This document shows, piece after piece, positions 34,300-43,732 of a stretch of 64,000 bases of DNA. The notes beneath the pieces are model-generated. The model was not told the DNA's origin. It ran no database searches and was given only the letters and a program-made list of their open reading frames with translations. Position 1 is the first letter of the stretch, and each line of letters opens with the position of its first letter. Origin of the DNA: Neostapfia colusana (lineage: Eukaryota > Streptophyta > Magnoliopsida > Poales > Poaceae); NCBI GenBank assembly GCA_030760725.1, contig JASWHV010000008.1, positions 45,518,057 to 45,582,056 on the forward strand. The letters run 5' to 3'. The translations under genes and the position numbers were made by a program.

Positions 34300-36493
34300 T
34301 GTGATGGACCGAAATCCGCACATCCCAGGATAACAGAGGGTGGTACCGCACGATGCGACACCCGACAGCACACATCATAAGCAACCATAGTGTTACATTG
34401 AAAAAAAACTGAATATGTACAAAAGTAGTACAAACCTTCAGTTTACAGCTAATTACAGAGTTTACTACAGAAGAAGATAATTTATACAACTCACACCCAC
34501 CTAACTAGCAAAACGGTTGTCCAGCCCTACGGACAACCCACGCTAGCTTCACTCAGACTCAGCGCGGCGTGTATGGCTCCCACTCAGCCGTAGTCCCCGA
34601 CGGAGGGTAGCCCTTGCCGGTGGACTCGTACTCTGAGTCCGTGGGGTACTCCTCACCTGCAAGAACTTAGCAGCAACCGTGAGCACGATGACTCAGCAAG
34701 TCTTAACCAACTTTCCTACACATAAAACTCTATATGCAGGTCATACTCGAATATAGGATGATAATTTGCAGTAAACGGACACACCTACGAGTTCATCCTT
34801 AATTCATGTTTTAGCCACAAGTTAACGGTTCCTGAATCCGAAATTTAGTGAGCAACATTTGGTGGCACACATGTAACAATACATGTTATTCATAAAAGCA
34901 ATATTGAATCATAACATTGCATATGTTAACCTACGTCACGACTTAGTGAACAAGCGGTACTCATAACCGCGATGGAAAGCGAATCGACTCAATATACACC
35001 TGCAGGGATACCCAAAGAGCATACGCCCATATGCGGAGCTGCACACAGCATGCTCACCCCATGTCGTACGGGACAACCTTTCACCCAACAGCCAAAACGT
35101 CAAACCGGTCGCACCCAAACGTACAGGAGGTTCCCTACACGTAGCATCTCTCTATGCCCGTTAGCGGATTTCCACCTTGCTGCCCTCGACCTACACCTAT
35201 AAATCGGTGCATTATGCCTATACGCCCGGAGGTATACGTTACATCAGTTTATTGGAGCCCATATATCCGATATGCCTTCGGTACATTCAAACTTGTTCAG
35301 CGGGGACGCACACGGATCGGTCCTCAATCAACACGGACAGGGCTACGCCCACAAGACTTCCTCTTTCTGTGTCCTAGACCCTGCCTAGTCTCATTTTGTT
35401 CTTACTAAAGTTGTCTCACATCCCGAACCAATCCCGTGTCTCCCGAACCCTATACTCGCGAGTAGATTCCAACTACTCGACTTGTACCGAAGTCTATAAA
35501 CATTAAGCACAGCTTGCACTACTCGAGGACTTAGACACTACCCTCACTCTTATTGGAAATACCTGGATATGCATTTGGGGTTTCATCCATCCTACACCTA
35601 ATGCATACACATACCTCAAGCTAAGTGAATATAAAACAAAACTTTATAAACTTGTTAAATGTAAACCGGGGCTTGCCTTGTTGCTGCTGGTTTAATAGTA
35701 TATAATCCAGTTAGAGTCTTCTGTCCCTTGAGGCTTGATAACTGAATCACTTCAATGAACTCACTCCATCGAACTCCGTCGTCGACCGTCTTCATTGTAA
35801 GCACTATCGACATGTATATGTACCAGTTTCATAATGCAATCTAGGTAATTTAAAACATAAACTTGTTAAGAACAGAGGATGGTGTGGGGGTGCTAAGAAG
35901 GGATGTTGTGCAGAGAAATTAAAGAGAGAAAATCCTTCTGCCTATAAGAACTTAAGTTCTAATGGTCTATGTTGCATAATAGATATATGAGATGGCTGAA
36001 AAGCTTTGAATGAAACTGAAGATTAGGAACTCCACGTACTTCAAAACTTTTACAGAAAGTCATACACTACCCAGTGACATAGATTGCCAAATTGCAGCTA
36101 AAGTGAATGGAAATTTAATCCCTCATAATTCTCCCAAGATTTCCTATGTATTTCTCATATACATAAGAATGGAAAACAAATACAGGGAGTTCTAAGGCTC
36201 AACTTGAGCTGAAACTTTGCATGTGAGATTATGGTCACAAGAAAAAACTCTGGTCCGAAATTCAGGACTTTTAATTGAGTTGTACCTCCAGAATAATTCT
36301 ATAAGCAGTTATGCTATAAGGAATTAATTCTGAAGTAATGTACATTTTCATGCCGAAGCAAGTGAACTACCATTCCAAGTATGGATCATAGAGCATGACT
36401 GAATTTTTCTATGATTTTTGGAGCTAAATATTGCCCAGAACTGATTTTACAAAGGATGATCTTTTTTCTGAAAATGTTTCTGGACAATTTTGA
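34300..36493 (-). repeat. minus-strand fragment of a Tek-5-type LTR
   Basis: On the minus strand this is the right-hand 2.2 kb of an LTR related to Tek-5. It ends ...GGTCCATCACA at 34300 (Tek-5: GGTTCGCCACA) and carries the last exon at 34656-34559 and a GC donor at 35677 (CAACAAG|GCAAGC). An AT-rich part follows up to about 36490, where the text changes abruptly to the Cassandra internal region. The LTR start and any internal region are missing. The possible target copy cgctt before 34300 could not be matched. Confidence 0.75.
34559..34656 (-). other. last exon of the split frame, minus-strand LTR copy
   Basis: After the acceptor gttcttgcag the exon reads EEYPTDSEYESTGKGYPPSG and ends in TAEWEPYTPR, stop. 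It is 98 nt, the same length as the Tek-5 copy at 47449-47546. Of 32 codons six differ: four only at a silent third position, and two change the residue (P to Y and E to K). There are no indels. This bias suggests past selection on the peptide. Confidence 0.5.
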
Positions 36494-36729
36494 GCAGTTT
36501 CACGGGTGCGTACGGGTAAGTGAGAAGGATACGGTAGCGTACGAGTCAGGGATATAGGTACGTACACATGATGCATGGGTCCTCTGTGAGGGACACGGTA
36601 TGATACGTATGCTGCTAACTAGATGTACGTTATGCATATGCCAGTACTGAATGTAAAGACGTGGCTAAGAAGGGACGTTCCTGTCTTGGCGTTGACCGAT
36701 GAGGACGTCGGTCTTCTAAGGGGGTGGAT

Positions 36730-36971
36730 TGTGACATCCTGGCTCCCGGCTTAATAGGATTGATAGAGTACTCATATTATCAAGGTATAACTTCTTTTCT
36801 GGAAGCCCATCTGCAAAGGACTGCGGGGTTAAGCGTGCTTAGCCCAGAGAAATTTGGGGACGGGTGACCGACCCGGAAGTTTTCCCGGGTGCGCATGAGT
36901 GAGGACAAAGTGCGCAGAAAAGACTAGTGTTGGTCCGTGGGGCTAGTTTACGATCCTAGAGAGCTGCCACA
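36730..36971 (+). repeat. Cassandra LTR, left copy
   Basis: TGTGACATCC...TGCCACA, 242 bp. It contains a 5S-like block at 36820-36893: gttaagcgtgctt (5S box A), ggggacgggtgacc (intermediate element) and ggaagttttcccgggtgc (box C). Confidence 0.85.
36820..36893 (+). promoter_or_regulatory. 5S-rRNA-like internal Pol III promoter in the left Cassandra LTR
   Basis: Box A (gttaagcgtgctt, 36828-36840) equals the plant 5S rRNA sequence at this place. The intermediate element (36856-36869) and box C (36875-36892) are close matches with the normal 5S order and spacing. In known Cassandra elements this part is transcribed by RNA polymerase III. It is not a full 5S gene: the 5' third does not match. Confidence 0.8.
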
Positions 36972-36973
36972 AA

Positions 36974-36986
36974 TGGTATCAGAGCC
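36974..36986 (+). other. primer-binding site of the Cassandra element
   Basis: TGGTATCAGAGCC, complementary to initiator tRNA-Met, two bases after the left LTR. Confidence 0.9.
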
Positions 36987-37228
36987 GACCCTGCAGTTTC
37001 ACAAGTGCGTACAGGTCAGTGAGAAGGATACGGTAGCGTACGGGTCAAGGACATGTGTACGTACACATGATGTGTGGGTCCTCTGTGAGAGACACGGTAT
37101 GATACGTATGCTGCTAACTAGATGTACGGTATCTGTATGCCAGTACTGAATGTACGAAAATGGCTAAGAAGGGACGTTCCTGTATTGGCGTTGACCGACG
37201 AGGACTTCAGTCTTCTAAGGGGGTGGAT

Positions 37229-37470
37229 TGTGACATCCTGGCTCCCGGATTAATATGGTTGATAGAGTACTCATATCATCATGGTATACCTTCTTTTCTA
37301 GAAGCCCACCTGCAAAGGACTCCGAGGTTAAGCATGCTTGGCCCAGAGAAATTTGGGGATGGGTGACTGACCAGGATGTTTTCCAGGGTGCACATGAGTG
37401 AGGACAAAGTGCACAGAAAAGACTAATATTGGTATGTGGGGCTAGTCTATGATCCTAGAGAGTTGCCACA
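37229..37470 (+). repeat. Cassandra LTR, right copy
   Basis: 242 bp, aligned without gaps to the left copy by eye. It has 5S-like boxes: ggttaagcatgctt (37326-37339), ggggatgggtgac (37355-37367) and ggatgttttccagggtgc (37374-37391). Its box A has one change (cgtgctt to catgctt) and box C is less like 5S than in the left LTR. It is followed directly by Tek-4 gag sequence. Confidence 0.85.
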
Positions 37471-38104
37471 TCGCCTATGCTCAAAACTAGCCTCGCCCTA
37501 ATATTCCTGCTGTTATGGGCAACAAAGCATGTTTTTCATGCAGAGAGGAGGGACACTTTGCAAATCAGTGCCCTCAGAAAGGACTTGGACAGCCGAGCAA
37601 CGCACCTAAGAAGAACCCAAGGCCGAATGGAGGAGCTATGCAAGGTAACCGTGTAAAGTAGAACTACGCTCGTGGCAATGTGAATCAAGTCTCCTTGAGG
37701 AAGTACAACAAGCCGAGGACGTCGTAATTGGTATGTTTCTCGCCAACTCCAACCTAGCCACTGTTTTATTTGATTCCGGAGCATCACATTCATTCATCTC
37801 ATCCAAGTATGTTGCCAAGTATAACCTGCCCATATACCACATGAAACAAACTATGCTGGTTAATTCTCTCGGTGGAGAGATGAGGACTAATATAGTATGT
37901 CCGAAAGTAAGCGTTAAAATAAGTGGTGTAGACTTTCTTGACAACATATTGTCTTGGGGGATTGACATAATACTTGGAATGGACTTGTTAAGCAAGCACA
38001 ATAGAGTGATTCAATGTGCTCAGAGGATCGTGCAGTTGGCGAGTGAGCACGGTAATTGTGTTGAGTTTGACGCAGCCCAACCTCAGCCGAGAAGGCAGTG
38101 CTGA
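37471..38104 (+). pseudogene. gag-pro: Tek-4 gag end and protease
   Basis: This is the remains of the nucleocapsid and protease of a Tek-1-like element; the capsid part is missing and the Cassandra element borders it. A CCHC knuckle CFSCREEGHFANQC starts at 37530. A TAG near 37659 and a one-base loss near 37702 separate it from the protease, which reads TVLFDSGASHSFISSKY from 37763 and IDIILGMDLL later. The frame ends at a TGA (38102-38104). The wording NSLGGEMRT matches Tek-1's NSPGGEIRT, so the two are the same clade. Confidence 0.8.
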
Positions 38105-41062
38105 ACCACGTCGAAGAAGCAACATTGGAAAACATTCCGGTGGTTCAAGAATATTTATATGTATTCCCGGAAGAACTTCCAGGTATGCCATCTGACCGGG
38201 ACATTGAATTTGCCATTGATATAGTTCCCGGAACTGCACCTATAGCGAAGAGGTCATATAGTATGCCTGCTAATTAATTAGTAGAGCTCAAGAAGCAAAT
38301 TCAGGAGCAGCTAGATAAGGGTTTTATACGGCCAAGCTCATCACCGTGAGGAGCCCCCGTGCTCTGCATGGACAAGAAGGATGGAACCCAAAGGATGTGC
38401 GTGGACTATAGGTCTCTTAACGAGGTGACGATCAAGAATAAATAACCGCTGCCCCACATAGAGGACCTATTCGATCAAATGAAAGGCGACCGAATTTTCT
38501 CCAAGGTTGATCTTCGGTCGAGATACTTCCACCTGAAGATTAAGCCCTCCGACATACCCAAGACGGCATTTCGAACACGGTATGGTTCGTATGAGTATAC
38601 CGTTATGTCTTTTGGGTTGACGAATGCACCCGCATACTTTATGTACCTCATGAATAAGGTCTTCATGGAGTACTTGGACAAGTTCGTCGTGGTTTTCATC
38701 AACGATATCATGGTGTATTCAAAAAGCGAGGAAGAACATGAAGAACACTTGAGATTGGCGTTGCAGAAACTGCGAGAGCATCAGTTGTATGCTAAGTTCA
38801 GCAAGTGTCAGTTTTGGCTAAAGGAGATATCGTTCCTAGGACACATCATCTCCAAGGGGGGAGTATCGGTTGATCCCGGAAAAGTGATGGATGTTTTGAA
38901 GTGGAGCCAACCACAGAATGTGAGGGATATTCGGAGTTTCCTTGGGATGGCTGGATACTACTGCCGGTTCATCAAGGATTTCTCCAAAATAGCAAAGCCT
39001 ATGACTGAATTGCTGATGAAAAGGAAAGCATTTCAGTGGACACAGGCGTGTGAAGAAAGATTCGAGGAGCTAAAGAAGAGGTTAACAACAGCGCCGGTTT
39101 TGATATTGCCGGACGTGAGCAAGAGTTTCAATATATATTGTGACGCATCAAGACAAGGGCTTGGATGTGTGCTTATGCAAGGAGGACAAGTGGTAGCCTA
39201 TGCATCGAGGTAATTAAAGAAACATGAGCTGAATTACCCCACACATGACCTGGAACTTGTAGCCGTGGTACATGCCTTGAAGATATGGAGGCATTATATC
39301 CTCAGTCACCGATGTGAGATCTATATGGATCACAAAAGCTCAAGTGTATATTCAAACAAACGGATCTGAATTTGAGGCAATGTTGATGGTTGGAACTCAT
39401 CAAGGATTACAACGTTGGAATCAACTACCACCCTGGAAAGGCCAATGTAGTAGCTGATGCATTGAGCCAAAAGGGAGCATGTCACCAAGTCACGGTTTGG
39501 GAGCTGCCACCCGAGCTGCGTAAGGAGTTTGAACGGTGACATCTCGGTTTCTTGAACAAGATGGAGGTGGCAGAATTGAACTCAATGCTGGGAAAAGAGA
39601 TACGAGATGGCCAAGCAACGGATGAGGAAATAAAGAAATCAAGGAAAGAATCCAACAAGGGATAGAGAAGGATTTCAAAGAAGACGAGAATGGTACGCTT
39701 TGGTTAGGGAAAAGGCTTTGCCTGCCTAACATGAAGCACATCCGCGACACGATACTAAAGGAGGCACATGACTCACCTTATTCCATAGACCCCGGCTGTA
39801 CAAAAATGTACAAGGACCTGAAAACATGCTATTGGCGGGATGGTATGAAAAGGGATATCACTGAATATGTTGCCTTATGTGACACGTGCCAACGAGTGAA
39901 GGCCGAACATCAAAGAATCGCTGGATTATTGCAGCCATTGAAAGTACCCAAGTGGAAGTGAGAATACATCAGCACGGATTTCTATGTTGGATTTCCATGT
40001 ACCCAGTCGGGCTATGACTCTATTTGGGTTATCGTGGACCGATTGACGAAAACAGCTCACTTTATTCCTGTTAGGACTAGGTACACCGTGGCACAATTAG
40101 ACGAGCTGTATATGGAGCAAATCGTGTGTCATCATGGAGTTCCGAAGAGGGTAGTTTCAGATCAAGGTTCTCAAGTTACCTCTAGGTTCTATAAAAAGCT
40201 GCATGGAGCCATGGGTACACGGTTGAATTTCAGCTCCACATATCACCCGCAAACCGACGGGCAAACTGAGAGGACAAATCAGACTTTGGAAGACATGTTG
40301 AGAGATTGCGCCTTGAAATATGGGCGTAGTTGGGATAAGAGCTTGCCGTATGCTGAATTCTCATACAACAACAGTTACCAAGCCAGCTTGCAGATGTCAC
40401 CTTTCGAAGCATTGTACGGTAGATGGTGTAGAACACCACTATTCTGGAATGAGACCAGAGAAAGCCAAGTATTTGGAGCCGAAGTGCTGCAAGACACCGA
40501 AAAACAAGTCCAAACGATACGTGAAAACTTGAAAGCAGCTCAGTCACGACAAAAGGGCTATGCGGACAATAGGAGAAGGAGTTTGACATTCGAAGTTGTA
40601 GACTTTGTGTATCTTAAGGTGTCGCCTATTCGAGGCCAATGACGGTTCAACATCAAAGGCAAGTTAGCACCTCGGTATATCAGGCCATTCAAGATTCTGA
40701 GCAAGCGAGGAGAGGTAGCCTATCAAGTAGAGCTGCCAAAGCACCTCTCCAACGTGCACGACGTATTTCACGTATCCAAGCTCAAGAAGTGTCTAACAGT
40801 ACCGGAAGAACAAGTACTAATGGATGAGCTAGAGCTTCAAGAGGATCTGACCTACGCTGAACACCCCATCAAAATCTTGGGCATAAAGGAAAGGGTCACG
40901 AGGAACAAAGTAATCAATTGGTGCAAGGTACAATGGAGCCATCACACGGAAGCCGAAACTACATTGGAACGTGAGGAAGATCTCAAGGCAGAATTCCCTC
41001 CTCTTTTCTCCACTCTATCGAATCTCGAGGGCAAGATTCATTTTAAGGGGGTAGGTTTGTAA
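38105..41062 (+). pseudogene. pol: Tek-4 pol: RT, RNase H, integrase, chromodomain
   Basis: This is a heavily decayed pol. RT is broken by a TAA at 38274, a TGA near 38347 and a TAA near 38442. Its active site reads FVVVFINDIMVY: the first catalytic Asp is Asn (AAC, 38701-38703), which should abolish synthesis. RNase H has IYCDASRQGLGCVLMQ and a TAA at 39211-39213, with frame loss near 39335. Integrase has the finger (HD...CDTCQRVKAEH), then a TGA at 39959, SDQGSQV and an intact DGQTERTNQ. The chromodomain-like WSHHTEAETTLE has lost its conserved Trp (TWE to TLE). The frame runs through the polypurine tract to a stop formed by the LTR start (TGTAA). Confidence 0.82.
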
Positions 41063-41622
41063 CACCCTCAAAATTTCTACCATGCATTGCATACATTTTT
41101 CATATAGAGAATCATTTAAAAATAAGAAGAAATAAAGAGAGGAATATAGAAACAAATAAAATAATAAAAGGAAATAGAAATAGAAAATAATGAAAGTAAA
41201 TAGAAAAGCGAAAGAAATAAAATAAAAAGAAAAAGAAAAAGAAAAATAAATAGAGAGGAACAAGTGAGGTAGGTTTCCGTTACCCCTCTTACAACGTCGC
41301 CGCTGTTTCTACGCACCCGTTTTCTCCACTCCCTGTGAGCAGAAAATTCTGTGTGTGGACAGATCATGTTTCGGTTGATTTTTGACGGTGGGATTGATCT
41401 ACAAAGTGTGTCAAGATCATGACCACATCCACACTTGATTCCAGCAGCCTTGTTCATCATAAAACCCCATGGAAGCCTACTAAAACAAGCAATAACACTT
41501 ACAATCTGATTTTTATAAACAGCACCATAGGAATTGCATTCATCCACCTCATTGCATCGTGAGTAAAGTTTTTGCATGATAATTGATTTCTGTAAATTTT
41601 GTATGTGCATGGTCGTGAGTAG

Positions 41623-42909
41623 AAGGACACGCTCAAGAGGCCATCTACGAGGAACTACAGCACCAAGACTTCGAGACGCTTGAGCAACACGAGCCGCGGG
41701 AGCAAGGCAAGTGCCCCCTGACCATATTGATCCCATGTTTTTGAAACTGTTTTACTTGCGAAACTTGTATGCTTGTGTCAACTTGATGGAACACCCTTTC
41801 ATGGGAGCTTACTAGTTTCGTTAACCATCCTTGTCGCCGGGAAAGTTGATGAGTCAAGTATGGTCATTTTCCCTTTTGTTTCGCCTAATTTACGGGACAC
41901 GTGAAGCTGAAATAAAACTTGTTATCTACTGCACTCATGAGATTAAAGATGATGAAAACATGATGATGTTAATGAGCATGGAATCGGGGAGATCTAGGCG
42001 AGCTTGGTTCGTGGATGTTGCTGAATGAGATGGTGTTTTGCTTGCCGTAGATCTAAGGACCAGTTCATGCGAGCACATGCTAGGAAAACAGTGCGACCCA
42101 AGGTGAAATATGGGTGCAGCTTAGCTGACTAATTAGGTGTGTTGATAGCTTGTTATGGACCGTTGTATGGCACCGGGAATGGGATTCGATGAGGACTCCT
42201 CTGGGAACTGCATGGCACAAGAGGGGGCCCGTGGGTGGGAGAATGGAGATTCAAGCCTGCCGGTGAAACCTCAGTGGGTCCGTACATCCTTGTAGCCCCT
42301 TTGTAAAGGCTATTTTTTGATCTCTTGGCCATACACCGACGGTTGTGTACTATTATAATGGAGGTTTTCTCTAGTCATCGACGGGTGATGAAATCACGAA
42401 CTTGTGGGTCAAGTGGTGCCACCACTGCAGAGTGTAAAACTATCATGATAGTCGTGCTTCCGGTTACAAGAACCTGGCCAACTTCCATGATTAGAGGCTA
42501 AACTTGGGATGTTATTCGGGTATGGTCATTTGGATTGGTTTTGGGGCTGTTTTGGGTCATGACAATGAGTTTGGTTTTGGTTCCACGAAAATGAGATGGT
42601 TATGAATATTTATAAGTATTATATGAACTTGACAAAGATTATTGGCTGGTTGATGCTTGATCAATGATGAATTATGATGAAGGAATGTTGATGATCAAAT
42701 TGGTTATGATGGGATTTAACTCACCTAGAAATAGTTGTTGTTTTTACCATGTTTGTGAAATAAAATTTGCTTGCTGCAATGAACCTCTTTATTTCCTACC
42801 TTGTTGTAAGCTACATGTCATACTTTTCCTGCACTTGCTGAGTACAACATGTACTCACCCTTGCATTCTCACGTATATATCAGCTATAGGAGAAGAGTAC
42901 TTCGAGTAA
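41623..42909 (+). other. two-exon split reading frame inside the Tek-4 LTR
   Basis: Exon 41623-41706 (84 nt) follows gtgagtag and is Q/E-rich (EELQHQDFETLEQHEPREQ). It ends at GCAAG|GCAAGT, a GC donor. The last exon starts at 42884 after acgtatatatcag and reads IGEEYFE, TAA (42907-42909). Phase is as in Tek-1, Tek-3 and Tek-5. No ATG and no clear first exon were found. Confidence 0.4.
42839..42857 (+). other. hairpin upstream of the last exon, Tek-4 LTR
   Basis: TGAGTACA-ACA-TGTACTCA, a perfect 8-bp stem. It is the counterpart of the hairpin at 10751-10771, with a compensated closing pair. Confidence 0.5.
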
Positions 42910-43226
42910 CATGTGGAGTACTCGGCGTACGCACTACCGTCAACATGCCTGTGGAGTTGAAGTTGGAGCTTGCTGTCTTAGCGGTTTTCCGCTGTCGTTT
43001 AGAGTCTTCCGCTGTTGAATATGTTAGATATTCATGAGTGAGACAATGAGTCAATGCAATAAAGTACCGTCGAGGTATTTCTGCAAATAGATATAATAGT
43101 TGCATTAAACATTATTTGTACGTGGTTATATTCTGAGTTTCAGTTTGTGAAGTACATGTGTATGTGTGACGAACATTCTGGGCACATATGCATTCACTTG
43201 GTTCATTCTCGGAACCGGGTGTGACA

Positions 43227-43505
43227 CCTCAGTGGGGAGATACGGACCGGAGCCCAGGGCACGTGTTAGCTCCGGAGAACCTCCTCAGCAGGGAGGGGGT
43301 CCGAAGCTAACTGACATGTGCCAGCTCCGGACCTCACCTCGGTGGGCAGCCTCGGCCCAGAGCCCAGGGCACGTGTCGCCTCTGGAACTCAACCGCACAT
43401 AGCAGCCACATGGCTGACTTCGGGGTCAAGGACACGTGACTACGCCGGGGCCCGGGCTTTCTTTTACTCTCCACGCGGGGGTACCCGGTCTGTAGGGTAC
43501 CGACA
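43227..43505 (-). repeat. possible LTR fragment of another family
   Basis: On the minus strand it would begin TGTCGGTACCCTACAGACC, a start seen in several grass LTRs. It is GC-rich with two cagggcacgtgt motifs (43257 and 43367) and similar spaced words (gctccgga). No other end, coding region or duplication was found. It adjoins the end of the Tek-4 LTR. Confidence 0.3.
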
Positions 43506-43696
43506 GATTACCTTATGGAGAGACAATTTTTTGATATAAACTCTAATTTAACTCTCATCCTTGTCCAGATCTACAAAATACAGAAAATTTGAGGCCATAA
43601 ATCGCATCAAAAAGAAGGGGAAAACGAAACAAATTCATAGAATAACAATAAGGGGACTTACCTCTAAAAAGATTTGAAAACAAAACTGCCCCCCTC
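43506..43696. other. AT-rich stretch with nothing recognised
   Basis: I see no gene or repeat signature here. It flanks the end of the CRM-like element's 3' LTR and is probably the DNA that element landed in. Confidence 0.3.
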
Positions 43697-43732
43697 TGAT
43701 GAGTAGTTTAGGCCCGATCTTCCGAAAGGTAG
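43697..43732 (-). repeat. terminal 36 bp of the CRM-like element's 3' LTR
   Basis: The minus-strand text ...cctaaactactcatca ends in CA at 43697. It is separated from the rest of the LTR (58319-58940) by the insertion of Tek-5. The last five bases, ggtag (43728-43732), are the duplicated target of Tek-5. Confidence 0.6.

Larger units (their letters stand above)
36494..37470 (+). mobile_element. Cassandra-type TRIM element, partly tandem
   Basis: Order: partial internal domain (36494-36729), LTR (36730-36971), internal domain (36972-37228), LTR (37229-37470). Both LTRs are 242 bp, TGTGACATCC...TGCCACA. A tRNA-Met primer site follows the first LTR after two bases, and a purine tract (aagggggtgga) precedes the second. 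It has no coding sequence. The LTRs carry 5S-rRNA-like promoter blocks, the mark of Cassandra elements. Such elements must rely on enzymes of other retrotransposons. The extra half internal domain on the left shows that an LTR-sharing tandem existed and was truncated at 36494. Confidence 0.88.
41058..43226 (+). repeat. Tek-4 3' LTR (2169 bp)
   Basis: It starts TGTAACACCCTC after the tract ttttaagggggtaggtt and ends ggaaccGGGTGTGACA. It is shorter than the Tek-1 LTR because the GC-rich promoter zone is replaced by an A-rich run (41110-41260) and a short block. The right half (42050-42900) aligns well with Tek-1's LTR (9980-10860), including cctttgtaaaggct and the two conserved hairpins. A poly(A) signal (AATAAA) lies at 43058-43063. 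The same LTR family occurs at 12216-11112 and from 63482. Confidence 0.85.

Noticed and set aside
36820..36893. A real 5S rRNA gene
   Set aside because: Only the internal promoter part resembles 5S; the 5' third and the end do not, and it lies inside an LTR with a primer site. Cassandra explains it.
41116..41736. 206-codon antisense frame in the Tek-4 LTR
   Set aside because: Antisense to the LTR, rich in F/S/L from the A-rich run, with no conserved counterpart in the other LTRs of the family.
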